A stretch of DNA of 64,000 nt from Polynucleobacter sp. MWH-Loch1C5 (GTDB lineage Bacteria; Pseudomonadota; Gammaproteobacteria; Burkholderiales; Burkholderiaceae), in assembly GCF_018881775.1 (NCBI RefSeq), contig NZ_JACVPR010000001.1, positions 1-64,000 on the forward strand, read 5' to 3'. The position numbers were made by a program, and so were the translations under genes. Position 1 is the stretch's first letter. Every line of letters begins with the position of its first letter. The notes under the pieces are model-generated. The model did no database searches. It was given only the letters and a program-made list of their open reading frames with translations, and was not told the origin of the DNA. This document shows, piece after piece, positions 1-7,578 of the stretch.

Positions 1-323
1 GTGGTGGCTCTGGTGGTGGTAATACCGGCGGCGGATCTGGTGGCGGCCAAGGTGGATCAGGTTCTGGTGGTAACACTGGAGGTTCTGGTTCTGGCGGCTC
101 CGGTGGTGGCGGTGGTGCCAACACAGGCGGTGGCGCTAATACGCAATCTGGTACTGGTCAAGGCGCCGGTGGTCCTGGTGATGGACAAGGTCCAGGCCAA
201 GGCGCTGGTCAAGGTTTAGGCCCACAAGGTGGTGGCTCTGGTGGTGGTAATACCGGCGGCGGATCTGGTGGCGGCCAAGGTGGATCAGGTTCTGGTGGTA
301 ACACTGGAGGTTCTGGTTCTGGC
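1..323 (+). repeat. 95-nt direct duplication, offset 228 nt
   Basis: Bases 1-95 and 229-323 are identical, each encoding a Gly-rich stretch with NTGGGSGGGQGG. The spacer encodes a different Gly/Gln/Pro-rich sequence. The copy may extend upstream of the window. The offset is a multiple of three, so the reading frame is kept. Confidence 0.85.
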
Positions 324-1994
324 TCTGGTTCATCAGGTGGCGGTTCTACCTCTGGTAGCGGGTCATCAACTGGTGGCGGTTCTACATCCGGTTCTGGTTC
401 AACATCATCTGGTGGTTCAACTTCTGGCTCTGGTTCATCAGGTGGCGGTTCTACCTCTGGTAGCGGGTCATCAACTGGTGGCGGTTCTACATCCGGTTCT
501 GGTTCAACATCATCTGGTGGTTCAACTTCTGGATCTAGTTCAACAGGTGGTGGTTCAACTTCTGGATCTAGTTCAACAGGTGGTGGTTCAACTTCTGGCT
601 CTGGTTCATCAGGTGGCGGTTCTACCTCTGGTAGCGGATCATCAACAGGCGGTAGCTCAACCTCTGGTTCTGGTTCAACATCATCTGGTGGTTCAACCTC
701 TGGATCTGGTTCATCAGGTGGCGGTTCTACCTCTGGTAGCGGGTCATCAACTGGTGGCGGTTCTACATCCGGTTCTGGTTCAACATCATCTGGTGGTTCA
801 ACTTCTGGATCTAGTTCAACAGGTGGTGGTTCAACTTCTGGATCTAGTTCAACAGGTGGTGGTTCAACTTCTGGCTCTGGTTCATCAGGTGGCGGTTCTA
901 CCTCTGGTAGCGGATCATCAACAGGCGGTAGCTCAACCTCTGGTTCTGGTTCAACATCATCTGGTGGTTCAACTTCTGGCTCTGGTTCATCAGGTGGCGG
1001 TTCTACCTCTGGTAGCGGGTCATCAACTGGTGGCGGTTCTACATCCGGTTCTGGTTCAACATCATCTGGTGGTTCAACTTCTGGATCTAGTTCAACAGGT
1101 GGTGGTTCAACATCATCTGGTGGTTCAACTTCTGGCTCTGGTTCATCAGGTGGCGGTTCTACATCCGGTTCTGGTTCAACATCATCTGGTGGTTCAACTT
1201 CTGGATCTGGTTCATCAGGTGGCGGTTCTACCTCTGGTAGCGGATCATCAACAGGCGGTAGCTCAACCTCTGGTTCTGGTTCAACATCATCTGGTGGTTC
1301 AACTTCTGGATCTAGTTCAACAGGTGGTGGTTCAACATCATCTGGTGGTTCAACTTCTGGATCTAGTTCAACAGGTGGTGGTTCAACATCATCTGGTGGT
1401 TCAACTTCTGGCTCTGGTTCATCAGGTGGCGGTTCTACCTCTGGTAGCGGGTCATCAACTGGTGGCGGTTCTACATCCGGTTCTGGTTCAACATCATCTG
1501 GTGGTTCAACCTCTGGATCTGGTTCATCAGGTGGTGGGGCTAGCCCAAGTGGCAACACATCCACACCATCTCTGACACAAGGCAGATCTGATGACAGCCG
1601 AGGGGGTGTTGCCCCATCTGAAACGGTGACGAACGATGCTCAGTTAGTTGTTCTAAGACCTGATCGACCACCGACAGTTGAGCGTGGTTATGAGATTAGA
1701 TTGAAAGATGATCAAGTCAATATCCGACCCATTGATAAGATTGATCAGAATTATCAAGGTTTAGGTAATGTAATTGATCGAGTCTCAATTAGTCTCGATG
1801 GTGGTGGAACTCGAGTCGGTTATCAAGTGTCATTGCATGACGGTGGTTTGCATTTCAAACCTGATAATGCTACGTCAGCAAGTTACATTGAAGATAACCG
1901 TGCTACTGTGATTAAAGAGGGTATTAATCAGATGTATAGAAGAGTCAATGATTCTATCGATCGTATTAGGACCATCTTTATTGATTTTCAATAA
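3..1994 (+). CDS. Giant Gly/Ser/Thr-rich repeat protein, 5' partial
   Basis: The frame beginning at base 3 is open from the window edge to the TAA ending at 1994, so this is the C-terminal 663 residues of a longer protein. Bases 3-320 encode Gly-rich sequence with Asn/Gln. Bases 321 to about 1530 encode some 33 modules of 11-12 residues, typically G-S-[GS]-S-[ST] followed by GG[GS]STS. From about 1560 the composition changes to a normal, soluble-looking C-terminal module of about 125 residues ending in FIDFQ. There is no start codon inside the repeats; an apparent GTG start at 1626 is an internal codon. Low-complexity Gly/Ser tracts of this kind are common as flexible linkers or stalks of surface or secreted proteins, but that role is inferred. 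I do not recognise the C-terminal module and cannot name a function. Confidence 0.8.
   Translation, partial: GGSGGGNTGGGSGGGQGGSGSGGNTGGSGSGGSGGGGGANTGGGANTQSGTGQGAGGPGDGQGPGQGAGQGLGPQGGGSGGGNTGGGSGGGQGGSGSGGNTGGSGSGSGSSGGGSTSGSGSSTGGGSTSGSGSTSSGGSTSGSGSSGGGSTSGSGSSTGGGSTSGSGSTSSGGSTSGSSSTGGGSTSGSSSTGGGSTSGSGSSGGGSTSGSGSSTGGSSTSGSGSTSSGGSTSGSGSSGGGSTSGSGSSTGGGSTSGSGSTSSGGSTSGSSSTGGGSTSGSSSTGGGSTSGSGSSGGGSTSGSGSSTGGSSTSGSGSTSSGGSTSGSGSSGGGSTSGSGSSTGGGSTSGSGSTSSGGSTSGSSSTGGGSTSSGGSTSGSGSSGGGSTSGSGSTSSGGSTSGSGSSGGGSTSGSGSSTGGSSTSGSGSTSSGGSTSGSSSTGGGSTSSGGSTSGSSSTGGGSTSSGGSTSGSGSSGGGSTSGSGSSTGGGSTSGSGSTSSGGSTSGSGSSGGGASPSGNTSTPSLTQGRSDDSRGGVAPSETVTNDAQLVVLRPDRPPTVERGYEIRLKDDQVNIRPIDKIDQNYQGLGNVIDRVSISLDGGGTRVGYQVSLHDGGLHFKPDNATSASYIEDNRATVIKEGINQMYRRVNDSIDRIRTIFIDFQ
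321..1535 (+). repeat. Nested tandem repeat array of Gly-Ser-Thr modules
   Basis: The array has three levels. The base module is 33 or 36 nt (11-12 residues ending in STS). Three modules form a 105-nt unit, for example at 321 and 426. Eight modules form a 276-nt block that starts at 426, recurs at 702 and begins again at 978. Later modules (around 1085 and 1300-1400) show fused variants in which one half-module is duplicated. All unit lengths are multiples of three, so the frame is kept, and the other frames also lack stops and give long spurious ORFs. This is the pattern expected from repeated unequal exchange or slippage. Confidence 0.88.
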
Positions 1995-2015
1995 CTGAAT
2001 CTCTCCCAGTAGACT

Positions 2016-2050
2016 GAATCGACCCTTATTGATTAAGGGTCGATTCATTT
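2016..2050 (+). terminator. Intrinsic terminator after the repeat protein
   Basis: A perfect 13-bp inverted repeat (GAATCGACCCTTA at 2016-2028 and its complement at 2034-2046) with a 5-nt loop is followed by a short ATTT tract. It ends the repeat-protein message just 4-8 nt before the next start codon. Confidence 0.8.
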
Positions 2051-2053
2051 AGA

Positions 2054-2878
2054 ATGAAAGAAATGTTGAAGTATCTAATCACCGTATACACGCTACTTAC
2101 ACTCTCTTTTTCAGCATGGGCTGCAAGAGAAGAGGTAATTCGTGTTCCTTATGATTGGAACTGGACATTAGAGACAACGATCTTCAAGCCCTATGGAGAA
2201 GGTCCATTCCCATTGGTGATCTTGAATCACGGTAAAGAATTTGGTGATGCAAGGTTGCAAAAACGCTATCGCGGTTATCCCATAGCCCGAGAATTTACTA
2301 AGCGTGGCTATATGGTTGCGATGCCCATGCGTTTAGGATTTAGTAAATCGGATGGTGTCTATAAGCAATATGGTTGTGACATGGTTAAAGATGGTTACAT
2401 TCAGGCTGAATCAGTCGCACCTGCCGTTGATTTTTTTAAAAAAAGAGCTGACGTTGATCCCAATCGTGTAGTGATGATTGGTTACTCGTATGGCGGAGTC
2501 GTGAGTGTTGCTTATGCTGCCGCGTATCCGAATACAGTTAGAGGTGTGATTAGTTTTGCAGGAGGCTTTAAGAAAATTAGTGGGGGTTGTATTTGGGACA
2601 TTGAACTCAGTAAAGCGTATGCTGAATTTGGTTCTAAAAATAAAACCCCACAGTTGTGGATCTATGCCAATAATGATTCATTATTTAGTCCAGCGATGGT
2701 AGAGCGTATGTATCGCTCATTTAGGCAGCCCAATATACCCACACGTGCGGTAATCCTGGATGATTTTGAAGATGATGGGCATAAACTATTTGAAGATCCT
2801 GATGGTGTTAGTCTGTGGTTACCAGAAGTAGAAAACTTTTTTAAGACGTTAAACTTACCGTTCTCAATTACTCAATGA
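2054..2878 (+). CDS. Secreted alpha/beta hydrolase, dienelactone-hydrolase-like
   Basis: This 274-residue protein has a signal peptide at residues 1-24 ending in AWAA, so it is probably periplasmic or secreted. It shows the alpha/beta-hydrolase layout: an oxyanion HG at 59-60, the nucleophile elbow GYSYG with Ser145, a candidate acid Asp208 in the NND motif and His243 in the DGH motif. Two or more cysteines (C108, C179) could form a disulphide in the periplasm. The substrate cannot be read from the sequence; esterase or peptidase activity is possible. The start at 2054 follows a terminator closely and has no good ribosome site; an ATG three codons later is an alternative. It is followed after 7 nt by the parvulin-like gene, so the two are probably cotranscribed. 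Confidence 0.75.
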   Translation: MKEMLKYLITVYTLLTLSFSAWAAREEVIRVPYDWNWTLETTIFKPYGEGPFPLVILNHGKEFGDARLQKRYRGYPIAREFTKRGYMVAMPMRLGFSKSDGVYKQYGCDMVKDGYIQAESVAPAVDFFKKRADVDPNRVVMIGYSYGGVVSVAYAAAYPNTVRGVISFAGGFKKISGGCIWDIELSKAYAEFGSKNKTPQLWIYANNDSLFSPAMVERMYRSFRQPNIPTRAVILDDFEDDGHKLFEDPDGVSLWLPEVENFFKTLNLPFSITQ

Positions 2879-2885
2879 AGGTTGT

Positions 2886-3683
2886 ATGAAAAAAAATTAT
2901 TGCCTAGTATTAGCCGCAACGTTCTTCTCAATTTCACTGCACGCCCAGTCTCTTCCTAAAGGTAGCGTGGCTGTTGTCAATGGCAAGAATTTAACGGAGG
3001 CATTGCTTGAGCAAAATGTAAAGGCCAATCTGGCTCAAGGTTTAGCAGATAGTCCTGAATTGAGAAAAGCTCTGACAGAAGAATTGGTTAATCGCGAATT
3101 ATTAGCTCAAGATGCAACCAAGAAAAACCTACACAATACTGCTGATGTTCAATTACAGTTAGAGCAAGTCAGACGTAACCTATTGGCTGAATTGGCGCTC
3201 AATGAGTTTTTAAAGAATAAAACAATTACTGATGAGCAACTCAAAAAGGAATATGAGGCTCAGATCAAAGCTTTGGGGGACACCAGTAATTTGCAGCAGT
3301 ATAAGATTCGTCAAATCTTAAGTCGCACGGAGGCTGATGCAAGAACGGCGATGAATCGTCTCAAAAAAGAAGCATTTGAGAAAGTGGCTCAAGAAGTTTC
3401 TATCGATAGCAGTCGTGAGCGCGGTGGAGATTTGGGTTGGGTCTTACCTAACCAAATCATTCCGGTGATCTCGAATGTGATGGTTAATCTGAATAAGGGA
3501 TCCACCTCGATTGCTCCGATTCAATCGCCCAACGGTTGGCATATCATTAAAGTCGAAGATAAGCGTGCATTTAAGGTACCTAGTTTCGAGGACAGTAAAG
3601 AGCGCTTGCGCGCGAGCATGATGCAACAAATGCGTATTGAGTATGTTCAGCAATTACGCAAAGATGCCAAGATTCAACAATAG
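2886..3683 (+). CDS. Periplasmic parvulin-like peptidyl-prolyl isomerase/chaperone
   Basis: This 265-residue protein has a signal peptide (residues 1-20, cleavage near SLHA-Q), a helical SurA-like N-terminal region containing VVNGK at about 30-34, and a PpiC-type parvulin domain at about 137-228. The domain keeps GGDLGW (180-185) and GWHIIKVED (217-225). However, the first parvulin strand reads YKIRQILS, where the family normally has RHIL, so the usual active-site His is replaced by Gln. It may therefore act as a holdase or chaperone rather than an isomerase. The start has an AAGG site just upstream. A second parvulin with an intact motif lies at 5507-6301. Confidence 0.85.
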   Translation: MKKNYCLVLAATFFSISLHAQSLPKGSVAVVNGKNLTEALLEQNVKANLAQGLADSPELRKALTEELVNRELLAQDATKKNLHNTADVQLQLEQVRRNLLAELALNEFLKNKTITDEQLKKEYEAQIKALGDTSNLQQYKIRQILSRTEADARTAMNRLKKEAFEKVAQEVSIDSSRERGGDLGWVLPNQIIPVISNVMVNLNKGSTSIAPIQSPNGWHIIKVEDKRAFKVPSFEDSKERLRASMMQQMRIEYVQQLRKDAKIQQ

Positions 3684-3691
3684 GAATGGAT

Positions 3692-4000
3692 ATGACCAAA
3701 GATACAACTAAAAATACATCTACTGAAAAGAATTCAACAGAGAGTACGGCTCAAGAGCAACCCGTCAAAGGCCGCAGTGTTTTCATAGTTGAAACAACAC
3801 CCGCTGGCGTTGCAGTGCAAACAGCATTACTGACTGAGCAGAATCAGTTAATTCCAATGCCGGCTATTTTTCCTGATGTGCAATATGCCTTTGAGCAAAT
3901 TGATGAGCTCAAGCGTTTGGTCTCACAAAAGTTTTCTCAAGCAGCAGCTGTTGGTGCACAAGTGATTGCACAACAAAATCAAGACACCAAACCCCAATAA
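3692..4000 (+). CDS. Small protein of unknown function
   Basis: I do not recognise this family. The protein is about 102 residues: a Thr/Ser/Glu/Lys-rich, probably disordered N-terminus (about 1-28), a short beta-like segment with SVFIVETTPAGVAVQTALL, and an amphipathic C-terminal helix ending in Gln-rich sequence. There is no signal peptide, so it is probably cytoplasmic. An in-frame ATG at 3686 directly follows the previous stop, but AGGA at 3682-3685 is correctly spaced for the ATG at 3692, which I prefer. It overlaps or abuts the parvulin-like gene and is followed by a strong terminator, so it is the last gene of that short operon. Confidence 0.6.
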   Translation: MTKDTTKNTSTEKNSTESTAQEQPVKGRSVFIVETTPAGVAVQTALLTEQNQLIPMPAIFPDVQYAFEQIDELKRLVSQKFSQAAAVGAQVIAQQNQDTKPQ

Positions 4001-4009
4001 ATTCTGAAT

Positions 4010-4044
4010 ACTAGCGACTCACTGAGGCAGTCGCTAGTTATTCT
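4010..4044. terminator. Bidirectional terminator between convergent genes
   Basis: ACTAGCGACT at 4010-4019 pairs with AGTCGCTAGT at 4029-4038 around a 9-nt loop, followed by TATTCTGTT on the plus strand. It separates the plus-strand cluster from the convergent dehydrogenase gene. Confidence 0.8.
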
Positions 4045-4049
4045 GTTGC

Positions 4050-5396
4050 TCACTCATGAGCAGCAAAGCGCTGCTCCATCTCTTGACGCAAGCGATAGGC
4101 AAGCGTTTTTGTATCTAGCTCGACATCATCCCAAGTCAGACATTGGCCTTCAGAGATAGGGCGCTTGAGTTTCACATCATGCGCCAGACCTAAGGGTAGA
4201 CCACCGATAGAGAGTGACTTCTTAGCGGGCAGCAATTTACCCCATACGGTATAGCCACCTTCGCCATCGAGTATTTCGCCGGCTTTGAGATCACGTTTGG
4301 CAGTTGCCACTACATCCGCTTGCCAAGTGGTGGCGGCTCCAGTAGCTTCGCCACGTAGAGCAACACTAGCGACTGACTGTCCCACTTCTAGACCAATTAA
4401 GTGCCAACGCTTATAGAGTGTGAAATAACGACCGCTTGGATCGGTGTGAGCGTTGTATTCTTCAAAACAATTTTTGATGTATTCCGTCTCCGCTTCAACA
4501 GTGACCCATACACCCATCCGAATGTCATAAGGAATAACGCGCCCATCTTTTTCTAATGAAGAGATGACTTCCACCATGCCTTTGTGTTCTAGTACACCGC
4601 CTTCTGAAATAGGACGTGTCACATAAGGAATATCGGCAATACTGGCAGGCGGATAGAGTAGGCCATTACTGGGTACAGAGAGTCCTGTAGCATTCGCTAC
4701 CGCTGAACTTTCAATCGATGGTTTAGAGCCATCTAAAAAACTATTGAACATCTTCGGGTTGAGCCCACCCCGACTCGCTTGTTCTGGAGTGAGCCCATAA
4801 TAGCCCCAGACGGTTTCAGGGGTAGAACGACTGAAGTGGGGTAGCCACTTATGACCACGACCGGCGGCAACAACTGGAAAACCACAGGTTCTTGCCCAAT
4901 CGACCAAATCACAAATTAAAGCTGGCTGATCGCCAAAGGCGAGCGAGTAAACCACACCTGCTTCTTGAGCACGCAAGGCTAGCATGGGTCCGCAAAAAGC
5001 ATCTGCCTCAACGGTTACATTGACAACATGTTTATGGTGTGCAAAAGCAGTCAGACAATGTTCAACTGCAGCAATCGGATGGCCCGTACATTCGACAATC
5101 ACATCAATCTCAGGATGTTTGACTAAAGAGACCCAGTCATCTGAAATATGCGTACGCCCATCGCGCAGAGCTTCATCCAGTGTTGCAGCAGTAGTTTGCT
5201 CTCTTGGCCATCCCACCCGCACCAAATTTTGACGTGCCTGATCTGGTGAGAGATCAGCAATGCCGACCAAGTGAATCCCAGGAGTTCTTGGGATTTGCGA
5301 TAGATACATCGAGCCAAATTTACCTGCGCCAATCAGGCCCACACGAATCATTTGACCATTGGCTTGACGGGCTTGAAGTTGCTGATACAAACTCAT
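4050..5396 (-). CDS. SAF-domain NAD(P)-dependent oxidoreductase, homoserine-dehydrogenase-like
   Basis: This 448-residue cytoplasmic protein has an N-terminal Rossmann fold with GAGKFG at about 23-28 and a likely cofactor-selecting Asp near 48. A central part with VECTGHP and FGDQPALI resembles the homoserine-dehydrogenase-like group (COG4091). From about residue 364 there is a SAF/antifreeze-like domain with RDLKAGEILDGEGG. The true substrate of this family is uncertain; a role in sugar-acid or amino-acid derivative metabolism is possible. The start was chosen at 5396, where AAGGAAG lies 5-7 nt upstream; an upstream ATG at 5441 lacks this. It stands alone between two terminators, so it is a single-gene transcript. 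Confidence 0.75.
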   Translation of the reverse strand: MSLYQQLQARQANGQMIRVGLIGAGKFGSMYLSQIPRTPGIHLVGIADLSPDQARQNLVRVGWPREQTTAATLDEALRDGRTHISDDWVSLVKHPEIDVIVECTGHPIAAVEHCLTAFAHHKHVVNVTVEADAFCGPMLALRAQEAGVVYSLAFGDQPALICDLVDWARTCGFPVVAAGRGHKWLPHFSRSTPETVWGYYGLTPEQASRGGLNPKMFNSFLDGSKPSIESSAVANATGLSVPSNGLLYPPASIADIPYVTRPISEGGVLEHKGMVEVISSLEKDGRVIPYDIRMGVWVTVEAETEYIKNCFEEYNAHTDPSGRYFTLYKRWHLIGLEVGQSVASVALRGEATGAATTWQADVVATAKRDLKAGEILDGEGGYTVWGKLLPAKKSLSIGGLPLGLAHDVKLKRPISEGQCLTWDDVELDTKTLAYRLRQEMEQRFAAHE

Positions 5397-5451
5397 CTTG
5401 TCTTCCTTTATTGAATTTTCACCCAGTGTAATGACTTTCAAACACTTATAA

Positions 5452-5485
5452 AAAAACCGCTCTATCGATGAAGAGCGGTTTTTCT
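5452..5485. terminator. Intrinsic terminator, likely bidirectional
   Basis: AAACCGCTCT at 5454-5463 pairs with AGAGCGGTTT at 5472-5481 around an 8-nt loop. Runs of A on the left and T on the right give U tracts in both directions. Its main role is to end the minus-strand parvulin transcript. Confidence 0.85.
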
Positions 5486-5506
5486 TTTGAATTACTACAA
5501 GACCAA

Positions 5507-6301
5507 TTACTGAATCTTAGCCTTAGATTTCAGTTTAGCAATCATGTCATTGAATTTCGCACGCTGCCAATTTTGATCTTGGCTGAGCATTTGAATCAAT
5601 TGTGGCTTGAGTTCTGCCAAAGTAGGGACCTTGGCATCACGCACATCATCGACACGGATAATATGCCAGCCAAACTGAGACTTGACTGGCTTATCAGTCA
5701 TCTGACCCTTTTGTAGGGCTTGCATGGCTTTTGAGAACTCAGGCACCAGCGCTTGAGGGCTCATCCAGTCCAAGTCACCACCATTGGCACCTGATCCGGG
5801 ATCTTTAGAGTTAGCCTTGGCCAAGTCTTCGAACTTCTCGCCCCCCTTGATCTTGGCAATTAAGGCTTTAGCATCGGCTTCTTTTTCAACCAAGATATGA
5901 CGGACCTTATATTCACGGCCTTCAAATTGGGTCTTGATTTGGTCATAGGTTTGCTTGAGTTCTGCATCCGAGACACCATCACGCATGATGTAATCATCAA
6001 AGAGAGCGCCCACGAGCACATTGAGACGCGCCTGTTCTAATTGCTCTTGGACAGCTTCGTTGGCAATTAAACCGCGGTTGACTGCTTCTTGATTGATCAG
6101 TTCACGGGTAATCAGCATATCCCTGGCACGATCACGCATCTCAGGGCTATTGGGTTGACCAGAGCCAGCCATCAATTTATCGAGCTTTGCCTTCGGGATA
6201 GATTTGCCATTGACCACAGCGGCGTTTTGGGCATGAACCCAGCTAGTCGATAAAGCGCCAGCCAGAATCAAAGCAGTAGTAATGCGAGCCAAAGATTTCA
6301 T
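5507..6301 (-). CDS. Periplasmic parvulin-type peptidyl-prolyl cis-trans isomerase
   Basis: This 264-residue protein has a signal peptide (1-24, ending WVHA-Q), the VVNGK segment near 29-33, a helical SurA-like N-terminal region, and one parvulin domain at about 129-222. The catalytic motifs are complete: YKVRHILV (131-138), NGGDLDWM (163-170) and FGWHIIRVDD (210-219). It should catalyse prolyl isomerisation of exported proteins, like PpiC/PrsA-type foldases. It is the third gene of a yciB-bolA-parvulin run and is followed by a terminator. It resembles the protein at 2886-3683 in size and layout, so the two look like paralogues. Confidence 0.88.
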   Translation of the reverse strand: MKSLARITTALILAGALSTSWVHAQNAAVVNGKSIPKAKLDKLMAGSGQPNSPEMRDRARDMLITRELINQEAVNRGLIANEAVQEQLEQARLNVLVGALFDDYIMRDGVSDAELKQTYDQIKTQFEGREYKVRHILVEKEADAKALIAKIKGGEKFEDLAKANSKDPGSGANGGDLDWMSPQALVPEFSKAMQALQKGQMTDKPVKSQFGWHIIRVDDVRDAKVPTLAELKPQLIQMLSQDQNWQRAKFNDMIAKLKSKAKIQ

Positions 6302-6341
6302 AATGTCATCAGTTCGTTATAAAAAAGTGTGAACCCTTATT

Positions 6342-6602
6342 TTAAATCACCACAATCGCTAGGGCGTGGATTTCTTGTGGAATCCAAGGGGCTAGGGCAT
6401 CATACACCAGCCGGTGCTGAGCCACACGACTTAAGCCCTCCAACTTGGGCGAGGCGATATAGACCCGATAATGTCCAGCGCTACCCGCACTGGTATGCCC
6501 GGCATGTAGATGGCTTTCATCATCAATTTGCAGTTCGGTCGGCGCAAGCTGAGCGCGCAGTGCGGCCTCAAAGCAAGCTAGTCTTTCTGCTGGGCTCATC
6601 AT
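6342..6602 (-). CDS. bolA: BolA family protein
   Basis: This 86-residue protein has the BolA fold: an N-terminal helix with ERLACFEAAL, the loop with HAGHTSAGSAGHYRV and the C-terminal helix RLVYDALAPWIPQEIHAL. BolA proteins work with monothiol glutaredoxins in iron-sulphur handling and affect the envelope and stress response. The reading frame extends further upstream, but the family begins at MSPAERL. The two adjacent ATGs at 6602 and 6599 overlap the yciB stop, and AGAGGA precedes them, so translation is coupled to yciB. Confidence 0.85.
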   Translation of the reverse strand: MMSPAERLACFEAALRAQLAPTELQIDDESHLHAGHTSAGSAGHYRVYIASPKLEGLSRVAQHRLVYDALAPWIPQEIHALAIVVI

Positions 6603-7147
6603 TCCTCTTGCACGATGTAGCGATTCAGCCACACCCCTTGGGCGATGATGAAGACCAACATCAGCCCCATACTGCCAAAGAGCTTGAAGTTGACCCAAGC
6701 ATCTTCACTGAATTGATAGGCTACGTATAGATTCAAAAGTCCCATCACAATAAAAAAGAGGATCCAGGCGTTATTCAAGGTTTTCCATACGTAAGCATCC
6801 CAGTGGGGCTCTATGCGTATTTGAGAGCCCATCGCGATCTGAATCAGATTCTTTTTAAAGAATGCGGCGCTCACCCACAAGCCAATGGCAAAGAAGCCAT
6901 ACAAAATGGTCGGCTTCCATTGAATAAAGGTCTTATCCTGAAAAGCGATGGTCATACCACCAAAGACCAAAATCAGCACCAAGCTCGCCCATTGTGTGGG
7001 CTCTACTTTTTTGTATTTCAGACCCACCCAGGCAATTTGGGCGATGGTAGCGACCATCGCTACGGCTGTCGCCACATAAATATCAGCGACCTTAAAGGCC
7101 ACAAAAAACAGGATGACGGGCAGTAGATCAAATAAAAATTTCATCAA
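6599..7147 (-). CDS. yciB: Inner-membrane septation protein YciB (IspA family)
   Basis: The 182-residue protein starts with the typical MKFLFDLLPVILFFVAFK and contains about five hydrophobic segments spread over its length. It also carries the conserved FGGMTIAFQDKTFIQWKPTILYG region and a PHWDAY-type loop. This family localises to the inner membrane and is linked to cell division and envelope integrity in Enterobacteria. The length matches the usual size of about 180 residues. The stop codon overlaps the bolA start. Confidence 0.9.
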   Translation of the reverse strand: MMKFLFDLLPVILFFVAFKVADIYVATAVAMVATIAQIAWVGLKYKKVEPTQWASLVLILVFGGMTIAFQDKTFIQWKPTILYGFFAIGLWVSAAFFKKNLIQIAMGSQIRIEPHWDAYVWKTLNNAWILFFIVMGLLNLYVAYQFSEDAWVNFKLFGSMGLMLVFIIAQGVWLNRYIVQEE

Positions 7148-7191
7148 AGTCTTTCGAAAGAGTAGCCTGTATTAAAACACTATTTATTGAC

Positions 7192-7578
7192 TCACTTGGC
7201 TTTGAACTTGATGGCCGCAGAATTAATGCAATAGCGCAGACCTGTGGGGGCTGGACCATCATCAAACACATGACCCAGATGCGCATCACAGCTCTGACAG
7301 CGTACTTCAGTGCGTATCATGCCGTGACTAGTATCCCGAACTTCTTTGATCCGTTCAAGATCTAGCGCTTGGCTGTAGCTTGGCCAGCCACAGCCTGCAT
7401 CGAATTTCTGCTCACTAGAAAAGAGGGGGGTGTCACAACAAACACACAGATATTCACCGGCATCCCAATGATCCCAATAGCGGCCCGAGAACGGATATTC
7501 GGTGGCGGCTTCCCGAGTGACACGATATTCGATATCACTGAGTAATTGACGATACTGGGCATCTGTTTTTTGTTTCAT
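7192..7578 (-). CDS. msrB: Peptide-methionine (R)-S-oxide reductase
   Basis: MsrB reduces the R-epimer of methionine sulphoxide in proteins. The 128-residue sequence shows two zinc CXXC pairs (C45/C48 and C94/C97), the GCGWPS motif with C63, and the catalytic Cys117 in RYCINSA. The start at 7578 was chosen because it gives the family length and overlaps the selO stop as ATGA; a GTG six codons upstream is less likely. Coupling with selO is notable, since both proteins are connected to oxidative-stress responses. Confidence 0.92.
   Translation of the reverse strand: MKQKTDAQYRQLLSDIEYRVTREAATEYPFSGRYWDHWDAGEYLCVCCDTPLFSSEQKFDAGCGWPSYSQALDLERIKEVRDTSHGMIRTEVRCQSCDAHLGHVFDDGPAPTGLRYCINSAAIKFKAK

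Noticed and set aside
321..1535. CRISPR-like array
   Set aside because: Repeats are adjacent, in frame and without unique spacers; it is coding tandem repeat DNA.
209..1564. Minus-strand 451-residue Pro/Glu/Asp-rich ORF
   Set aside because: It is the reverse reading of the Gly/Ser repeat array. Repeat units that are multiples of three keep any stop-free frame open. It has no ribosome site and ends where the repeats end.
229..1575. Plus-strand 448-residue Val/Leu/His/Gln-rich ORF
   Set aside because: It is the wrong frame of the same array. The correct frame continues into the non-repetitive module at 1626-1994; this one stops right after the repeats.
1626..1994. Separate small gene starting at GTG 1626
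   Set aside because: The frame is open far upstream, there is no ribosome site, and the sequence continues smoothly from the repeat protein.
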